Assembly: GCA_009996675.1 (NCBI GenBank)
Contig: JAACZQ010000010.1
Coordinates: forward strand, 1 to 46,123
DNA length: 46,123 nt
Reading direction: 5' to 3'
Origin: Chitinophagaceae bacterium
GTDB taxonomy: Bacteria; Bacteroidota; Bacteroidia; Chitinophagales; Chitinophagaceae
Both the position numbers and the translations under genes were made by a program. The notes below the pieces were generated by a model. That model was not told where the DNA came from, searched no databases, and was given only the letters and a program-made list of their open reading frames with translations. Shown here piece by piece: positions 1 to 8,499 of the stretch. The number at the start of each line of letters is the position of its first letter. Position 1 is the first letter of the stretch.

Positions 1-2893
1 CTTCCGGATGAACCCGCTTCACCCAGAAATAATTATCCTGAGATGCTTCCCGCGAATCATAGCCAAATAATACGCTCAGCCCATCTCCTGAACGAGTAAC
101 TTCTCCTGTTTCCATATTCCAGTCCCAGATAGCGTCACTGGTTGCCTTGGCTACCAGCTCATATCTTTCATTGGTATTCTTGATCTCTGCTTCAGCCTTT
201 TTACGGTCAGTAATATCTCTTATAAAGGCGCAGAAAAAAGATGCTGTTTCCTGTTGTATCGGCAGTACGGTTAATTCAACCGGGAAGACCGTTCCATCCC
301 GTTTCAATGCATTTAATTCGAGTAATGCATTCAGGGCCGGTCCGCTATGGGTAGTTTTATATTGTTCCATCCCCGCATCATGCCGATGCCGCATATCTTC
401 CGGAATAATGATTGCTGAGAGTCTTTTTCCCATCACTTCTTCCTGCTTCCAGCCAAATACCAGTTCCGCCCGCGGGTTCCAGAAAGTAATCATGCCCTCT
501 GTGTCAATACATATAATGGCATCCAGTGCCGCATTCATGATCAGCCGGCGTTTCTCCTCACTGTCGCGCATGAGGATTTCCTGGTTTTTCCTTTCGGTGA
601 TATCTGTTCGTATGGCCACATACTGGTAAGGCTTTCCCTGTTCATTCAGGAAAGGAACAATCGTTGTATCTACCCAGTAATAATTGCCCTTTTTGGTTTT
701 ATTACGCAGCTCCCCACGCCAGACTTTCCCATTCGCAATGGTTGTCCATAAACCACGCAGGTATTCTTTGGAATGGTGACCGGAATTAATAATCCGGTGG
801 TCCTGTCCAATGAGTTCTTCCGGTGAATACCCCGATATTTTACAGAAATTGTCGTTCACAAACTGTATGACACCACGCTGATCGGTGATGGCCACTATAC
901 TGGACTGGTCCAGTGCAAACCGGTAATCTGATATTTCTTTTATTGTCTTCTGCAGTTTTTCCTCTGCCCGTTTCCGCTCTGTAATACTGCGGCCATAACA
1001 GGCAATACCCGTAATACGCCCCTCTGTATAAATGGGATTGAACCTGATTTCCGTCCACTCTTCCGATGTATTGATCAGGTCCGGTGTATGTATTTGTTCA
1101 GTAAAACTTTCGCCCAATAATGCACGGGTATATAATTTCTCCCAGGTATCGATGAATGCATCCGGAAAAACACCGCGCATCAATAAAACGCTTCCGGTTT
1201 TTACCAGGGTGCCGGTTGATCGGTAAACACTTTTCAGGAAAGAAGTATTGGCAGCAATGAGTTTAAAGGAAGTATCCACGCTCCAGATCAGATCATCGGT
1301 ACTGTTGATCAGTGCTTCTTTATTGATGCGCTCGTTGGCTTCATTCCGTTCCGCTTCAATGCGTGCGGTAACATCATTAACCATGACCAGTACAGATTTT
1401 TTGCCCTGGTACTGTATGCGGTTGGCGGTTATTTCAACGTTAATGATACTTCCATCTGATCTGATATGCCGCCACATGCCCTTGGTTGGTGCCTCTTCAT
1501 TATTGGTATCCTCACGCAAAGCATCGAGTTTCTCCTGATCTTCCGGCGGGCGTATATCGCGTATTGTCATGGCCAGAAAAGTTTCCCGGCTATAGCCATA
1601 ACGCTGGATGGCAGCATCATTTACTTCCAGGAACTGAAGAGTATGCGCATCAAAAATCCACATGGGCATGGGATTACTGTGAAACAGCATCCGATATCGC
1701 TCTTCCGATAACTGCAGGTTATTGATCGCTTCTTTTTCCCGTGTAATTTCCCGGGCATTGATCATGATATTACGTACCGAGCCATCGGCATCATAAATGG
1801 GCGCACATTTCATGATAAAACTGGCCGGTGTGGTATTGGCCGATTCGGGAATGGTATATTCATAGGAAAGGGTCTCTCCTTCGAATACTTTGCCATACAG
1901 CAACCGGATATTTTCCTGTTGCAGGGGTTCGTAATACGTCAGTATAGAAGCCCCTTTTTCCATGGGCATATGTAGAAAAGTACCCGCCGCTGCGTGGGCC
2001 GCTTTATTAAAGGACACCATCTGGTAATTATGATCAATAACCAGAAAAATCTGTTCCGTATTATCCAGAATCACCCGCATGGCATCTTCAGATGCTTTCA
2101 GCTGCAACTCTTTTTTCTTGATTTCGGTGATATCGGTAAAAAAAATAGTGATGCCACCATCGGGTGCGGGGTAAATCCGGTTCTCAAACCATTTGTCCCA
2201 GGGAGGATAATACTCCCGCATGACAACGGGTAATCGTTCCTTCATTACTTTTTCGTAGTTCTGATGAAAAGGCTGGCCAACGCCTTCCGGGAAAAGCGTC
2301 CATATATGTTTACCAATCAGGTCGGCCGGTTTGCTTCCTTTCAAAAAGAATGCCCCTCTTTCGTTGGCATAGGTGTAATGCCAGTTACTATCCAGGGCTA
2401 TAAAACCATCTGAAACACTACTCAGTACATTATCAATCAGGGATTGTTTACTGCCGATTAACGCAGCCGTCTGCTGTTCTGCCAATACCTGCCGGGTAAT
2501 ATCTTCCACTGCATTGATGATGTAGATGATATTGCCCGCTTCGTCCAGCACCGGTTTATTCAAGGGTCTCCAGAATCGGGTTTCTGTCCGGCCTGGTTCA
2601 TCAGGCGACTCCAGGTCATACCGCAGCGGATCCATATACTGCTCCTGCTTGGTTTCCATAACACGGGAGAGTGAAATACGCAGGGCCGATAATTCCTGTA
2701 CTCCTTCGGGGGTTTCCTGATCGGGGAAAGCGACAAATACACCCTTACCCATGATATCTGCCAGTTCGCGATGGGTTGCTTTTAGGTATGCCTGATTGGC
2801 CCCCGCAATAGTAAAATGTGGCGCGTCGGGTCTCAGTAATAAATACAGACCGGGCAGATTATCAAAAACAGACATGAAGCCTGTAACATCCAT
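1..2893 (-). CDS. Multi-PAS sensor protein, probably a hybrid or histidine kinase (C-terminus outside window)
   Basis: The frame is open from the ATG at 2893 to the left edge, giving 964 codons without a stop, so the C-terminal part is missing. I count about eight PAS-type sensor domains, starting near residues 8, 149, 271, 395, 521, 651, 778 and 904. They are joined by the usual PAC-to-linker ends such as DITERK, DITDRKKAEAEI and DVTARIEAERNEA. There is no signal peptide and no clear membrane segment in the visible part, so sensing is probably cytoplasmic. No kinase, GGDEF or receiver motif is inside the window. A histidine kinase C-terminus is the usual outcome for this architecture in Bacteroidota, but that is inference. 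A second in-frame ATG lies six codons downstream. The gene is divergent from the nitroreductase at 3037. Confidence 0.88.
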   Translation of the reverse strand, partial: MDVTGFMSVFDNLPGLYLLLRPDAPHFTIAGANQAYLKATHRELADIMGKGVFVAFPDQETPEGVQELSALRISLSRVMETKQEQYMDPLRYDLESPDEPGRTETRFWRPLNKPVLDEAGNIIYIINAVEDITRQVLAEQQTAALIGSKQSLIDNVLSSVSDGFIALDSNWHYTYANERGAFFLKGSKPADLIGKHIWTLFPEGVGQPFHQNYEKVMKERLPVVMREYYPPWDKWFENRIYPAPDGGITIFFTDITEIKKKELQLKASEDAMRVILDNTEQIFLVIDHNYQMVSFNKAAHAAAGTFLHMPMEKGASILTYYEPLQQENIRLLYGKVFEGETLSYEYTIPESANTTPASFIMKCAPIYDADGSVRNIMINAREITREKEAINNLQLSEERYRMLFHSNPMPMWIFDAHTLQFLEVNDAAIQRYGYSRETFLAMTIRDIRPPEDQEKLDALREDTNNEEAPTKGMWRHIRSDGSIINVEITANRIQYQGKKSVLVMVNDVTARIEAERNEANERINKEALINSTDDLIWSVDTSFKLIAANTSFLKSVYRSTGTLVKTGSVLLMRGVFPDAFIDTWEKLYTRALLGESFTEQIHTPDLINTSEEWTEIRFNPIYTEGRITGIACYGRSITERKRAEEKLQKTIKEISDYRFALDQSSIVAITDQRGVIQFVNDNFCKISGYSPEELIGQDHRIINSGHHSKEYLRGLWTTIANGKVWRGELRNKTKKGNYYWVDTTIVPFLNEQGKPYQYVAIRTDITERKNQEILMRDSEEKRRLIMNAALDAIICIDTEGMITFWNPRAELVFGWKQEEVMGKRLSAIIIPEDMRHRHDAGMEQYKTTHSGPALNALLELNALKRDGTVFPVELTVLPIQQETASFFCAFIRDITDRKKAEAEIKNTNERYELVAKATSDAIWDWNMETGEVTRSGDGLSVLFGYDSREASQDNYFWVKRVHPE

Positions 2894-3024
2894 GGGGATC
2901 GTTTATGGGTGTAGACAAATTACTTAAACAATCCAATTGGGTTTATGAATATACGCAAAATGCCATTTCAATACAATAAAATAAGCTAATGTCTGTGCTT
3001 GCCCTGAATACGCCTGATATATAA

Positions 3025-3032
3025 TAGTTTTG
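3025..3032 (+). promoter_or_regulatory. -7 promoter element of the nitroreductase gene
   Basis: TAGTTTTG matches the Bacteroidota -7 consensus TAnnTTTG exactly and ends only four bases before the ATG at 3037. A weak -33 match (CTTG, 2998-3001) lies 23 bp upstream. The transcript would have essentially no leader. The rest of the 143-bp divergent gap (2894-3036) shows nothing else. Confidence 0.55.
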
Positions 3033-3036
3033 CCGC

Positions 3037-3618
3037 ATGAAAAATTTTGATACAATAGCAGCAGTAATTCGTGAGAGAAGGAATCGCAAAACAGCTGCCA
3101 TGAATGGGCAACCCATTGACCATCAACAAATAGAAACTTTATTGGCTTTAGCGGACTGGGCACCCACCCATGCCCGCACAGAACCCTGGCGTTTTGTGGT
3201 ATTCGAGGGAGAATCCCGGAAAAAGTTCTGCAGCGATCATGCTGCCCTCTACCAGGCACATACTCCGGAAGAATCATTTACCACTGCCAAATATCAAAAC
3301 CTGCTGCAACAGGCCGATCTGGCTTCACATGTAATAGTCGTATATATGAAACGACAGGAACTGAAGAAAATTCCCTTAGTGGAAGAAATCGCAGCTACCG
3401 GTGCTGCCATTCAAAACCTCTTACTGGGTGCTGAAGCAATGGGACTGGCAGTTTTCTGGAGCACGGGGGGTATGACGTTTCACCCATCCATGAAAGAATA
3501 CCTGGGTATGGCAGAAGAGGATCAGGTGATGGGAATTTTATACCTGGGTTATTCTGATGAACCGGCGCCACCGGCCAAAAGAAACACCCCTTTATCAGAA
3601 AAAATCAGCTGGCGGTAA
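3037..3618 (+). CDS. Nitroreductase family protein (YdjA-like)
   Basis: This 193-residue protein fits the small YdjA-type branch of the FMN-dependent nitroreductase family, which reduces nitro compounds or quinones with NAD(P)H as dimers in the cytoplasm. Family hallmarks are the N-terminal basic RERRNRK segment that contacts FMN phosphate, the LLALADWAPTHARTEPWRF helix and strand, and the late AAIQNLLLGAEAMGLAVFW helix followed by the GILYLGY strand. The length equals that of typical YdjA proteins. The ATG sits four bases after a -7 element, which supports this start. It is followed after 29 bp by guanylate kinase on the same strand. The physiological substrate cannot be told from sequence. 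Confidence 0.88.
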   Translation: MKNFDTIAAVIRERRNRKTAAMNGQPIDHQQIETLLALADWAPTHARTEPWRFVVFEGESRKKFCSDHAALYQAHTPEESFTTAKYQNLLQQADLASHVIVVYMKRQELKKIPLVEEIAATGAAIQNLLLGAEAMGLAVFWSTGGMTFHPSMKEYLGMAEEDQVMGILYLGYSDEPAPPAKRNTPLSEKISWR

Positions 3619-3647
3619 CAACAACTATAAAATCTGTTTCTTTGCAA

Positions 3648-4223
3648 ATGCAAGCGATCAGCAAACCCATCATCATCATTACTGCGCCATCGGGTTCAGG
3701 CAAAACCTCCATTACCCGGTACCTGCTGGCGAAATATCCGCAACTGGCTTTCTCCATTTCGGCTACGACACGCTCACCCCGTGGTTTGGAACAGGATGGG
3801 ATAGATTATTATTTTCTCTCCGCAGATGCATTCCGTGAAAAAATACAGCAGGATGCATTTGTGGAGTGGGAAATGGTGTACGAAGGCAAATATTATGGCA
3901 CCCTCAAGGAAGAATTAAACCGCATCTGGGATAAAGAACAGGTTCCTGTACTGGATATTGATGTAAAAGGAGCCATTCATGTACAGCAGCAGTTTCCCGG
4001 TCGCGTGCTGTCTATCTTCATCCAACCCCCCTCTGTTGATGAATTGCGCAGAAGGCTGGAAAGCCGTGGCACAGAAACACCGGAAAGCCTGGCTACCCGT
4101 GTCAATAAAGCCAGTTATGAACTCTCATTCAGCCATCACTTCAATCAGGTTATTGTAAACGACGTGCTGGAGACTGCCTGTGCCACTACCGAACAGGCTA
4201 TTAAAAATTTCTTAGGCTGGTAA
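3648..4223 (+). CDS. gmk: Guanylate kinase
   Basis: This 191-residue cytoplasmic enzyme phosphorylates GMP or dGMP to the diphosphate using ATP. The P-loop APSGSGKT is at about residues 13-20. The GMP-binding SATTRSPRGLEQDGIDYYF segment follows, then VEWEMVYEGKYYG and the VPVLDIDVKGA Walker-B-like strand, then a C-terminal lid with RRRLESRGTE. Length and order are those of standard bacterial Gmk. An in-frame TTG at 3642 lies upstream, but the ATG at 3648 fits the usual N-terminus. A TTTCTTTG stretch just before it resembles a -7 box, so it may have its own nearly leaderless promoter as well as read-through from the nitroreductase. Confidence 0.97.
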   Translation: MQAISKPIIIITAPSGSGKTSITRYLLAKYPQLAFSISATTRSPRGLEQDGIDYYFLSADAFREKIQQDAFVEWEMVYEGKYYGTLKEELNRIWDKEQVPVLDIDVKGAIHVQQQFPGRVLSIFIQPPSVDELRRRLESRGTETPESLATRVNKASYELSFSHHFNQVIVNDVLETACATTEQAIKNFLGW

Positions 4224-4261
4224 TGCCCTTTTCCTGAAATTTAGGTTCTAACCATTTGCTT

Positions 4262-5080
4262 ATGTCATTCCGGAACAGAACCATATTAATTACCGGCGCC
4301 AGCAGGGGTATCGGCAAAGCCATTGCACTGAAACTCGCTAAAGAGGGTGCCAATATTGTTATTGCAGCCAAGAGTGTGGAAGAAGACCCCCGTTTGGGCG
4401 GGACCATCTTTTCAGCAGCTGCAGAAGTGGAAGCTGCCGGTGGTCATGCATTGGCAGTACAGGTCGATATCCGTCATGAAGACCAGATTGAAGCCATGGT
4501 AGCACAGGCCATAGAAAGGTTCGGTGGTATTGATGTTGTGATCAATAATGCTTCTGCTATTCAATTAACCCCTACCGACAAGACCGAAACCAAACGTTTC
4601 GATCTGATGCAAAGCATTAATGTACGCGGCACATTCCTGGTAGTAAAGCATTGTCTGCCATGGTTACGCAAAGGCAATAACCCACATATCATTACCCTTT
4701 CGCCTCCCATTAACCTGGATCCCAGATGGCTGGGTGGACATATTGCGTATACGCTTACAAAATATAATATGAGTATGCTGGCGCTTGGCTGGGCCGCTGA
4801 GTTTAAGAGCGAAGGCATTGCATCCAATGCGCTCTGGCCCCGCACTACCATTGATACAGCAGCAGTACGCAACCTGCTGGGAGGTGAAGCACTGGCCCGA
4901 ATGAGCCGCACACCCGATATACTGGCCGATGCCGTACACATCATATTAAATAAAAAAGCTGCTGAATGCAGCGGGCATACATTTATCGACGAAGAAGTAT
5001 TGGCCATGGCCGGTGTCACGGACCTGGATCATTATTCGGTTGTACCCGGCGCTACATTGTATAACGATCTATTTGTATAA
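4262..5080 (+). CDS. SDR family oxidoreductase, HSDL2-like
   Basis: This 272-residue short-chain dehydrogenase has the Rossmann TGASRGIGKAIA motif near residue 11, NNAS at the end of strand 4, and a YTLTK active site (Y..K). The active-site region LSPPINLDPRWLGGHIAYTLTKY is split by the serine in LSPP, and a WPRTTIDTAAV segment follows. These resemble the animal HSDL2/bacterial homologue group rather than FabG (from memory of the family, not a search). Fungal and animal relatives are linked to fatty-acid metabolism; the substrate here is unknown. Cofactor preference is not clear. The ATG at 4262 is chosen over a TTG six bases upstream. It follows gmk by 38 bp on the same strand. Confidence 0.85.
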   Translation: MSFRNRTILITGASRGIGKAIALKLAKEGANIVIAAKSVEEDPRLGGTIFSAAAEVEAAGGHALAVQVDIRHEDQIEAMVAQAIERFGGIDVVINNASAIQLTPTDKTETKRFDLMQSINVRGTFLVVKHCLPWLRKGNNPHIITLSPPINLDPRWLGGHIAYTLTKYNMSMLALGWAAEFKSEGIASNALWPRTTIDTAAVRNLLGGEALARMSRTPDILADAVHIILNKKAAECSGHTFIDEEVLAMAGVTDLDHYSVVPGATLYNDLFV

Positions 5081-5150
5081 GCTATTTAAGTTTTCGCAAA
5101 AGCTTGTATTTATCTACATAGTTGACTAATATTGCTTACCCCTAATAGCA

Positions 5151-5639
5151 ATGAAACCAACCCTGCTCTACCTTTTAGTGACTTTATTGTCGCTACACAG
5201 CCATGCACAATCACGCGGCCGATGCGGCAGCAATGTTTATGAGATCAAAGGCGAAAAAATCAGCCGGCTCACACAAACCGATTCCGTTACACACACGATA
5301 ACCACTTATGCTTTGCTCGATGAAGCCCGGGGTCATCTGTGGGTGTCCAAAGAAATCAGTGCAGCCGAACGTAGCCGTATTGCCCGTTTTGAAAGCCAGT
5401 GGACCAATATTGCCGAACTGGATACCAGTTCCCTGCAGGTTGGCGGAGGAGAATATCCCTCAGTCCTGATCAGGCTTAAAAGCAGTCAGCAGTTTTTCTT
5501 TACCACGATTTATACGGATACAAAAAACGGACCCCTGTTTGAGGTCCGTAAATCTGTTCTGTTGCTGTTTGAAAACCAGGATGCCGCCGGAAAATTCATT
5601 GCCGCTGTGCGTCAATACCTGCGTACACATCCCTGGTAA
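5151..5639 (+). CDS. Small secreted protein of unknown function
   Basis: This 162-residue protein begins with a clear Sec signal peptide: a Lys, a hydrophobic run, then a likely signal-peptidase cleavage after SHAQ near residue 20. The mature part has no recognised enzymatic motif. It is hydrophilic, with two Arg-rich stretches, a single Cys right after cleavage, and an FFFTTIYTDT strand that suggests a small beta-rich periplasmic fold. I do not recognise a named family. A weak -7-like TAATATTG lies about 20 bp upstream of the ATG. It is convergent with lysS, ten bases apart. Confidence 0.8.
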   Translation: MKPTLLYLLVTLLSLHSHAQSRGRCGSNVYEIKGEKISRLTQTDSVTHTITTYALLDEARGHLWVSKEISAAERSRIARFESQWTNIAELDTSSLQVGGGEYPSVLIRLKSSQQFFFTTIYTDTKNGPLFEVRKSVLLLFENQDAAGKFIAAVRQYLRTHPW

Positions 5640-5649
5640 CATTCATTCA

Positions 5650-7176
5650 TCAATCCTGCTGACGCTCGGGACGCATTTGCGGGAACAGCAATACATCCTG
5701 GATGGAAGACTGATTGGTCATCATCATACACAAACGATCGATACCAATACCAATACCCGATGTAGGCGGCATACCATATTCCAGGGCCCGGAGAAAATCA
5801 TGGTCAATGAACATCGCTTCGTCATCGCCACGCTCCATCAGTTTTAACTGTTCTTCAAAACGCTCCCGCTGATCAATCGGATCATTCAATTCTGAATAGG
5901 CATTGGCAATTTCCTTTCCATTCACCATGAGTTCAAATCGCTCCACCAGTCCGGGTTTACTGCGGTGTTTTTTGGTAAGCGGACTCATTTCAACCGGGTA
6001 GTCGATGATAAATGTTGGCTGTATATACGTATGCTCACTGGTAGCGCCAAAGAGTTCATCTATCAGTTTGCCCTTGCCAATATTGTTGGGTACATCAATT
6101 TTCAGTTGTTTACATACATCACGTAATCCTGCTTCATCCATACCGCTTACGTCGATACCTGTGTTTTCGCGGATGGCATCCAGGATACTGATGCGTTTGA
6201 AGGGTGCTTTAAAGCTGATGATTTTGTCACCCAGGGGAACATCAGTAGTACCGTGCAGGGCTATGGCGATTTTTTCAAAGAGCTGCTCGGTGGTTTCCAT
6301 CATCCAGAAATAATCCTTGTAGGCGGTATACCATTCCAGTACTGTGAATTCGGGGTTATGGGTACGGTCCATACCCTCATTACGGAAATTGCGGCTGAAC
6401 TCATATACCCAGTCAAACCCACCCACAATCAGTCTTTTGAGGTAGAGTTCATTGGCAATACGCAGGTAAAAGGGAACATCCAGTGCATTGTGGTGCGTAA
6501 TAAACGGACGGGCTGCTGCACCGCCGGGAATGGCCTGTAATACCGGTGTATCTACTTCCAGAGCACCCTGTGCATTCAGGAATTCACGAATGGTATTGAT
6601 GAGTTTTGTTCTTTTAACAAATGTGTCTTTAACATCGGGATTGATGATCAGATCGGCATAACGCTGGCGGTAGCGGAATTCCGGATCTGTTACGGCATCA
6701 AATACATTGCCCGCTTCATCACGCTTCACAACCGGCAGGGGTTTCAGTGATTTGGTGAGCAGGGTGAGGGTTTGGGCATGGATAGATGTTTCACCCGTTT
6801 TGGTGATGAAAGCAAAACCGGTAACACCAATAATATCACCCAGGTCGAGGCCATGTTTCACTACTACATCCCAGAAACTGGTATCGCCTTCCGGACAAAT
6901 ATCATCGCGACGTACATATAATTGTATGATACCCTTGCTATCCTGGATCTTGATAAAAAACACTTTTCCCTTGTCATTAATACTCATGATCCGGCCGGCT
7001 ACGCATACCGCAGCATACTGGTCCTTGGTTTCTTCCGAGAAATGATCTTTGATATCGGTAGAATAGTGAGATACGGGATACAGGGGGGCGGGAAAGGGAT
7101 CCACACCGGCTTCCTGGATCTTGGCCAGTTTTTCGCGGCGGATCTGTTCCTGCTCCGACAAATGTGCTTGACTCAT
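5650..7176 (-). CDS. lysS: Lysyl-tRNA synthetase, class II
   Basis: This 508-residue class II synthetase charges tRNA-Lys with lysine and ATP in the cytoplasm. The N-terminal OB-fold anticodon-binding domain covers about residues 55-150 (VAGRIMSINDKGKVFF onward). The catalytic core has motif 1 near TPVLQAIPGGAAARPF, motif 2 FRNEGMDRTHNPEFT with its loop arginine, and motif 3 GIGIGIDRLCMM near the C-terminus. The length matches bacterial LysS. An exact -7 element TAATTTTG (minus strand, 7209-7202) lies 25 bp upstream of the ATG. Confidence 0.98.
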   Translation of the reverse strand: MSQAHLSEQEQIRREKLAKIQEAGVDPFPAPLYPVSHYSTDIKDHFSEETKDQYAAVCVAGRIMSINDKGKVFFIKIQDSKGIIQLYVRRDDICPEGDTSFWDVVVKHGLDLGDIIGVTGFAFITKTGETSIHAQTLTLLTKSLKPLPVVKRDEAGNVFDAVTDPEFRYRQRYADLIINPDVKDTFVKRTKLINTIREFLNAQGALEVDTPVLQAIPGGAAARPFITHHNALDVPFYLRIANELYLKRLIVGGFDWVYEFSRNFRNEGMDRTHNPEFTVLEWYTAYKDYFWMMETTEQLFEKIAIALHGTTDVPLGDKIISFKAPFKRISILDAIRENTGIDVSGMDEAGLRDVCKQLKIDVPNNIGKGKLIDELFGATSEHTYIQPTFIIDYPVEMSPLTKKHRSKPGLVERFELMVNGKEIANAYSELNDPIDQRERFEEQLKLMERGDDEAMFIDHDFLRALEYGMPPTSGIGIGIDRLCMMMTNQSSIQDVLLFPQMRPERQQD

Positions 7177-7201
7177 ATTTTTCTGATTGCGTAAAGAGCA
7201 A

Positions 7202-7209
7202 CAAAATTA
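7202..7209 (-). promoter_or_regulatory. -7 promoter element of lysS
   Basis: Read on the minus strand this is TAATTTTG, an exact match to TAnnTTTG, ending 25 bp before the lysS start codon. No clear -33 TTTG was confirmed. Confidence 0.5.
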
Positions 7210-7244
7210 ACGCTTACAGGGCAGTTCAGCAAAGCGGGTATGGC

Positions 7245-7691
7245 TTATTCTCCCGCCTGCCGGGTATATACATCTGGATCATGCCGCTGCATGACCCGAT
7301 CGGCCAGCGCATCGGGAACCCGTTCCCAACCATAGCTTTCATATAAACGGTGGGCGTCTAATGTCATCAGCATCCACCGGCGCAGTCCCTGTAAAGACGG
7401 ATGGGCATGAATTGTTTTGACCAGCTCTTTCGACAAACCCTGTCCGCGGTGTTCAGGTATAATAAAAACATCCGCCAGGTAGGCAAATGTGGCATAATCG
7501 GTTACTACCCTCGCAAAGCCAACCTGTGCCTTGTTCGCATAAACACCGAAACAAAGCGAGTGTTCGATCGCACGCTTCACAACCGATATGGGTATTTGTC
7601 TGGCCCAGTAGGATTCCTGCGAAAGGAAACGGTGCACCAGGTCCAGGTCTATTAGAGCAGGGTCGGTGCTGATATGGTATTGCGTATGCAT
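7245..7691 (-). CDS. GNAT family N-acetyltransferase
   Basis: This 148-residue protein has the GNAT fold. The acetyl-CoA pyrophosphate-binding loop appears as RGQGLSKELV after the VFIIPEH strand, and the end of the fold as LYESYGWERVPD. GNAT enzymes transfer acetyl from acetyl-CoA to amines of small molecules or proteins. The acceptor is unknown. It begins nine bases after the stop of the pseudouridine synthase on the same strand, so the two are probably cotranscribed. A functional link between them is not established. Confidence 0.85.
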   Translation of the reverse strand: MHTQYHISTDPALIDLDLVHRFLSQESYWARQIPISVVKRAIEHSLCFGVYANKAQVGFARVVTDYATFAYLADVFIIPEHRGQGLSKELVKTIHAHPSLQGLRRWMLMTLDAHRLYESYGWERVPDALADRVMQRHDPDVYTRQAGE

Positions 7692-7700
7692 ACGATTGAT

Positions 7701-8294
7701 TTAATACAGTTCCGGGAATAATGCCTTGTACAGGGTTGACTTATCCAGCTTAACCATATCACCTGGTTGCATGCCTTCAACAGTTAATGACCCGATCCGG
7801 TAACGGATCAAACGCAGCGTTGGGAAACCCACTTTGGCCGTCATCTTACGCACCTGTCTGTTTTTACCCTCTGTTAAAATCAAGCTGATCCAGGGTGCAG
7901 GAATGGATTTACGAAAACGTATGGGTGGTTCACGCAGCGGCACCCGGGGTTCAGATTTCATTTTTGTGGCAATGGCTCTTTGTGTGCGATAGGTTTTACC
8001 ATCGACCTGAATGTTCACTCCAGCTTCCAGGGAAGCAATAGCCGCATCGGTAATAGCACCATCAACCTGTACCCAGTACTCTCTTTCATGACCACGTTTC
8101 GGATGCAGCAATTGCTGATTAAGCTGTTTATCGTTGGTGAGTATCAGTAAACCTTCACTGTCAAAATCCAGCCGCCCAACCGGATATACATCTTTGGGCA
8201 CATCAAAAAAATCATGCAATGTTTTCTTTCCCGCTTCGGGAGAAAACTGTGTTAACACGAGATAGGGTTTATAAATAAGATAGTATTGATGCAT
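7701..8294 (-). CDS. rRNA pseudouridine synthase, RluE/RsuA family without S4 domain
   Basis: This 197-residue protein isomerises a specific uridine in rRNA to pseudouridine. The catalytic Asp lies in the conserved GRLDFDSEGLLILTND segment at about residues 41-56. The C-terminal LTEGKNRQVRKM motif is typical of the RsuA/RluB/RluE branch. The usual N-terminal S4 RNA-binding domain is missing, as in RluE, so RluE-like is the best call; the exact target uridine cannot be told. I use the ATG at 8294; a TTG at 8303 would add three residues. A perfect terminator hairpin lies only about 10 bases upstream of the start codon (8305-8324), which suggests attenuation control. Confidence 0.9.
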   Translation of the reverse strand: MHQYYLIYKPYLVLTQFSPEAGKKTLHDFFDVPKDVYPVGRLDFDSEGLLILTNDKQLNQQLLHPKRGHEREYWVQVDGAITDAAIASLEAGVNIQVDGKTYRTQRAIATKMKSEPRVPLREPPIRFRKSIPAPWISLILTEGKNRQVRKMTAKVGFPTLRLIRYRIGSLTVEGMQPGDMVKLDKSTLYKALFPELY

Positions 8295-8304
8295 GGAAAA
8301 CAAA

Positions 8305-8324
8305 AGTCCCGCAGTAGCGGGACT
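8305..8324 (-). terminator. Intrinsic terminator just before the pseudouridine synthase start codon
   Basis: On the minus strand AGTCCCGC, loop TACT and GCGGGACT form a perfect 8-bp stem followed by TTTTGTTTT. This is a good intrinsic terminator for leftward transcription. The T-rich side is on the minus strand only, and the hairpin ends about 10 bases before the ATG at 8294. Any transcript it ends must begin inside the 8325-8717 gap. That fits either an independent short RNA or a leader with conditional termination. Confidence 0.65.
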
Positions 8325-8366
8325 TTGTATATGGATGGGTTAGTAAGTACCGGGAAATAAATTTCC

Positions 8367-8429
8367 CTACACAATATTAAAAATAGTTTTACCGAAAGCA
8401 AAAAATTTTTTAAACAATTTTATTAACAT
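8367..8429 (-). CDS. Possible 20-residue leader peptide or small cationic peptide
   Basis: An ATG-started frame encodes MLIKLFKKFFAFGKTIFNIV, followed by TAG. Five of the 20 residues are Phe and four are Lys. It lies between a potential antiterminator segment and the terminator upstream of the pseudouridine synthase gene. It could be a translated leader, a small amphipathic membrane-active peptide, or chance in AT-rich DNA. There is no strong ribosome-binding signal, although that is normal in Bacteroidota. Confidence 0.2.
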   Translation of the reverse strand: MLIKLFKKFFAFGKTIFNIV

Positions 8430-8499
8430 TTTCCGCCGTTTTGTGAATTCAGCAAGTTGCGGGCTTTGCAAGTATGCACTGTTAAGCAGTGCTTTTTTT
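8398..8499 (+). ncRNA. Candidate rightward small RNA
   Basis: The rightward terminator at 8476-8499 does not follow any plus-strand gene. A plausible promoter (TTTC at 8362-8365, 18-bp spacer, TAGTTTTA at 8384-8391) would start a transcript of about 100 nt ending there. It would be antisense to a leftward transcript of the same gap. The 5' end is a guess from the promoter match; only the hairpin is directly visible. Confidence 0.25.
8476..8499 (+). terminator. Rightward terminator-like hairpin without an upstream gene
   Basis: GCACTG, loop TTAAG, CAGTGC (6-bp stem) is followed by seven T residues on the plus strand. The form is that of an intrinsic terminator for rightward transcription, but the nearest upstream genes point left. 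Confidence 0.5.

Noticed and set aside
147..629. Plus-strand open frame of 160 codons inside the multi-PAS gene
   Set aside because: It lies antisense to clear PAS domain coding, has low-complexity Ser-rich sequence and no family.
8352..8367. GGGAAA/TTTCCC palindrome as a terminator
   Set aside because: The loop is only four bases and there is no T-run beyond the stem on either side; kept only as a structure in the leader.
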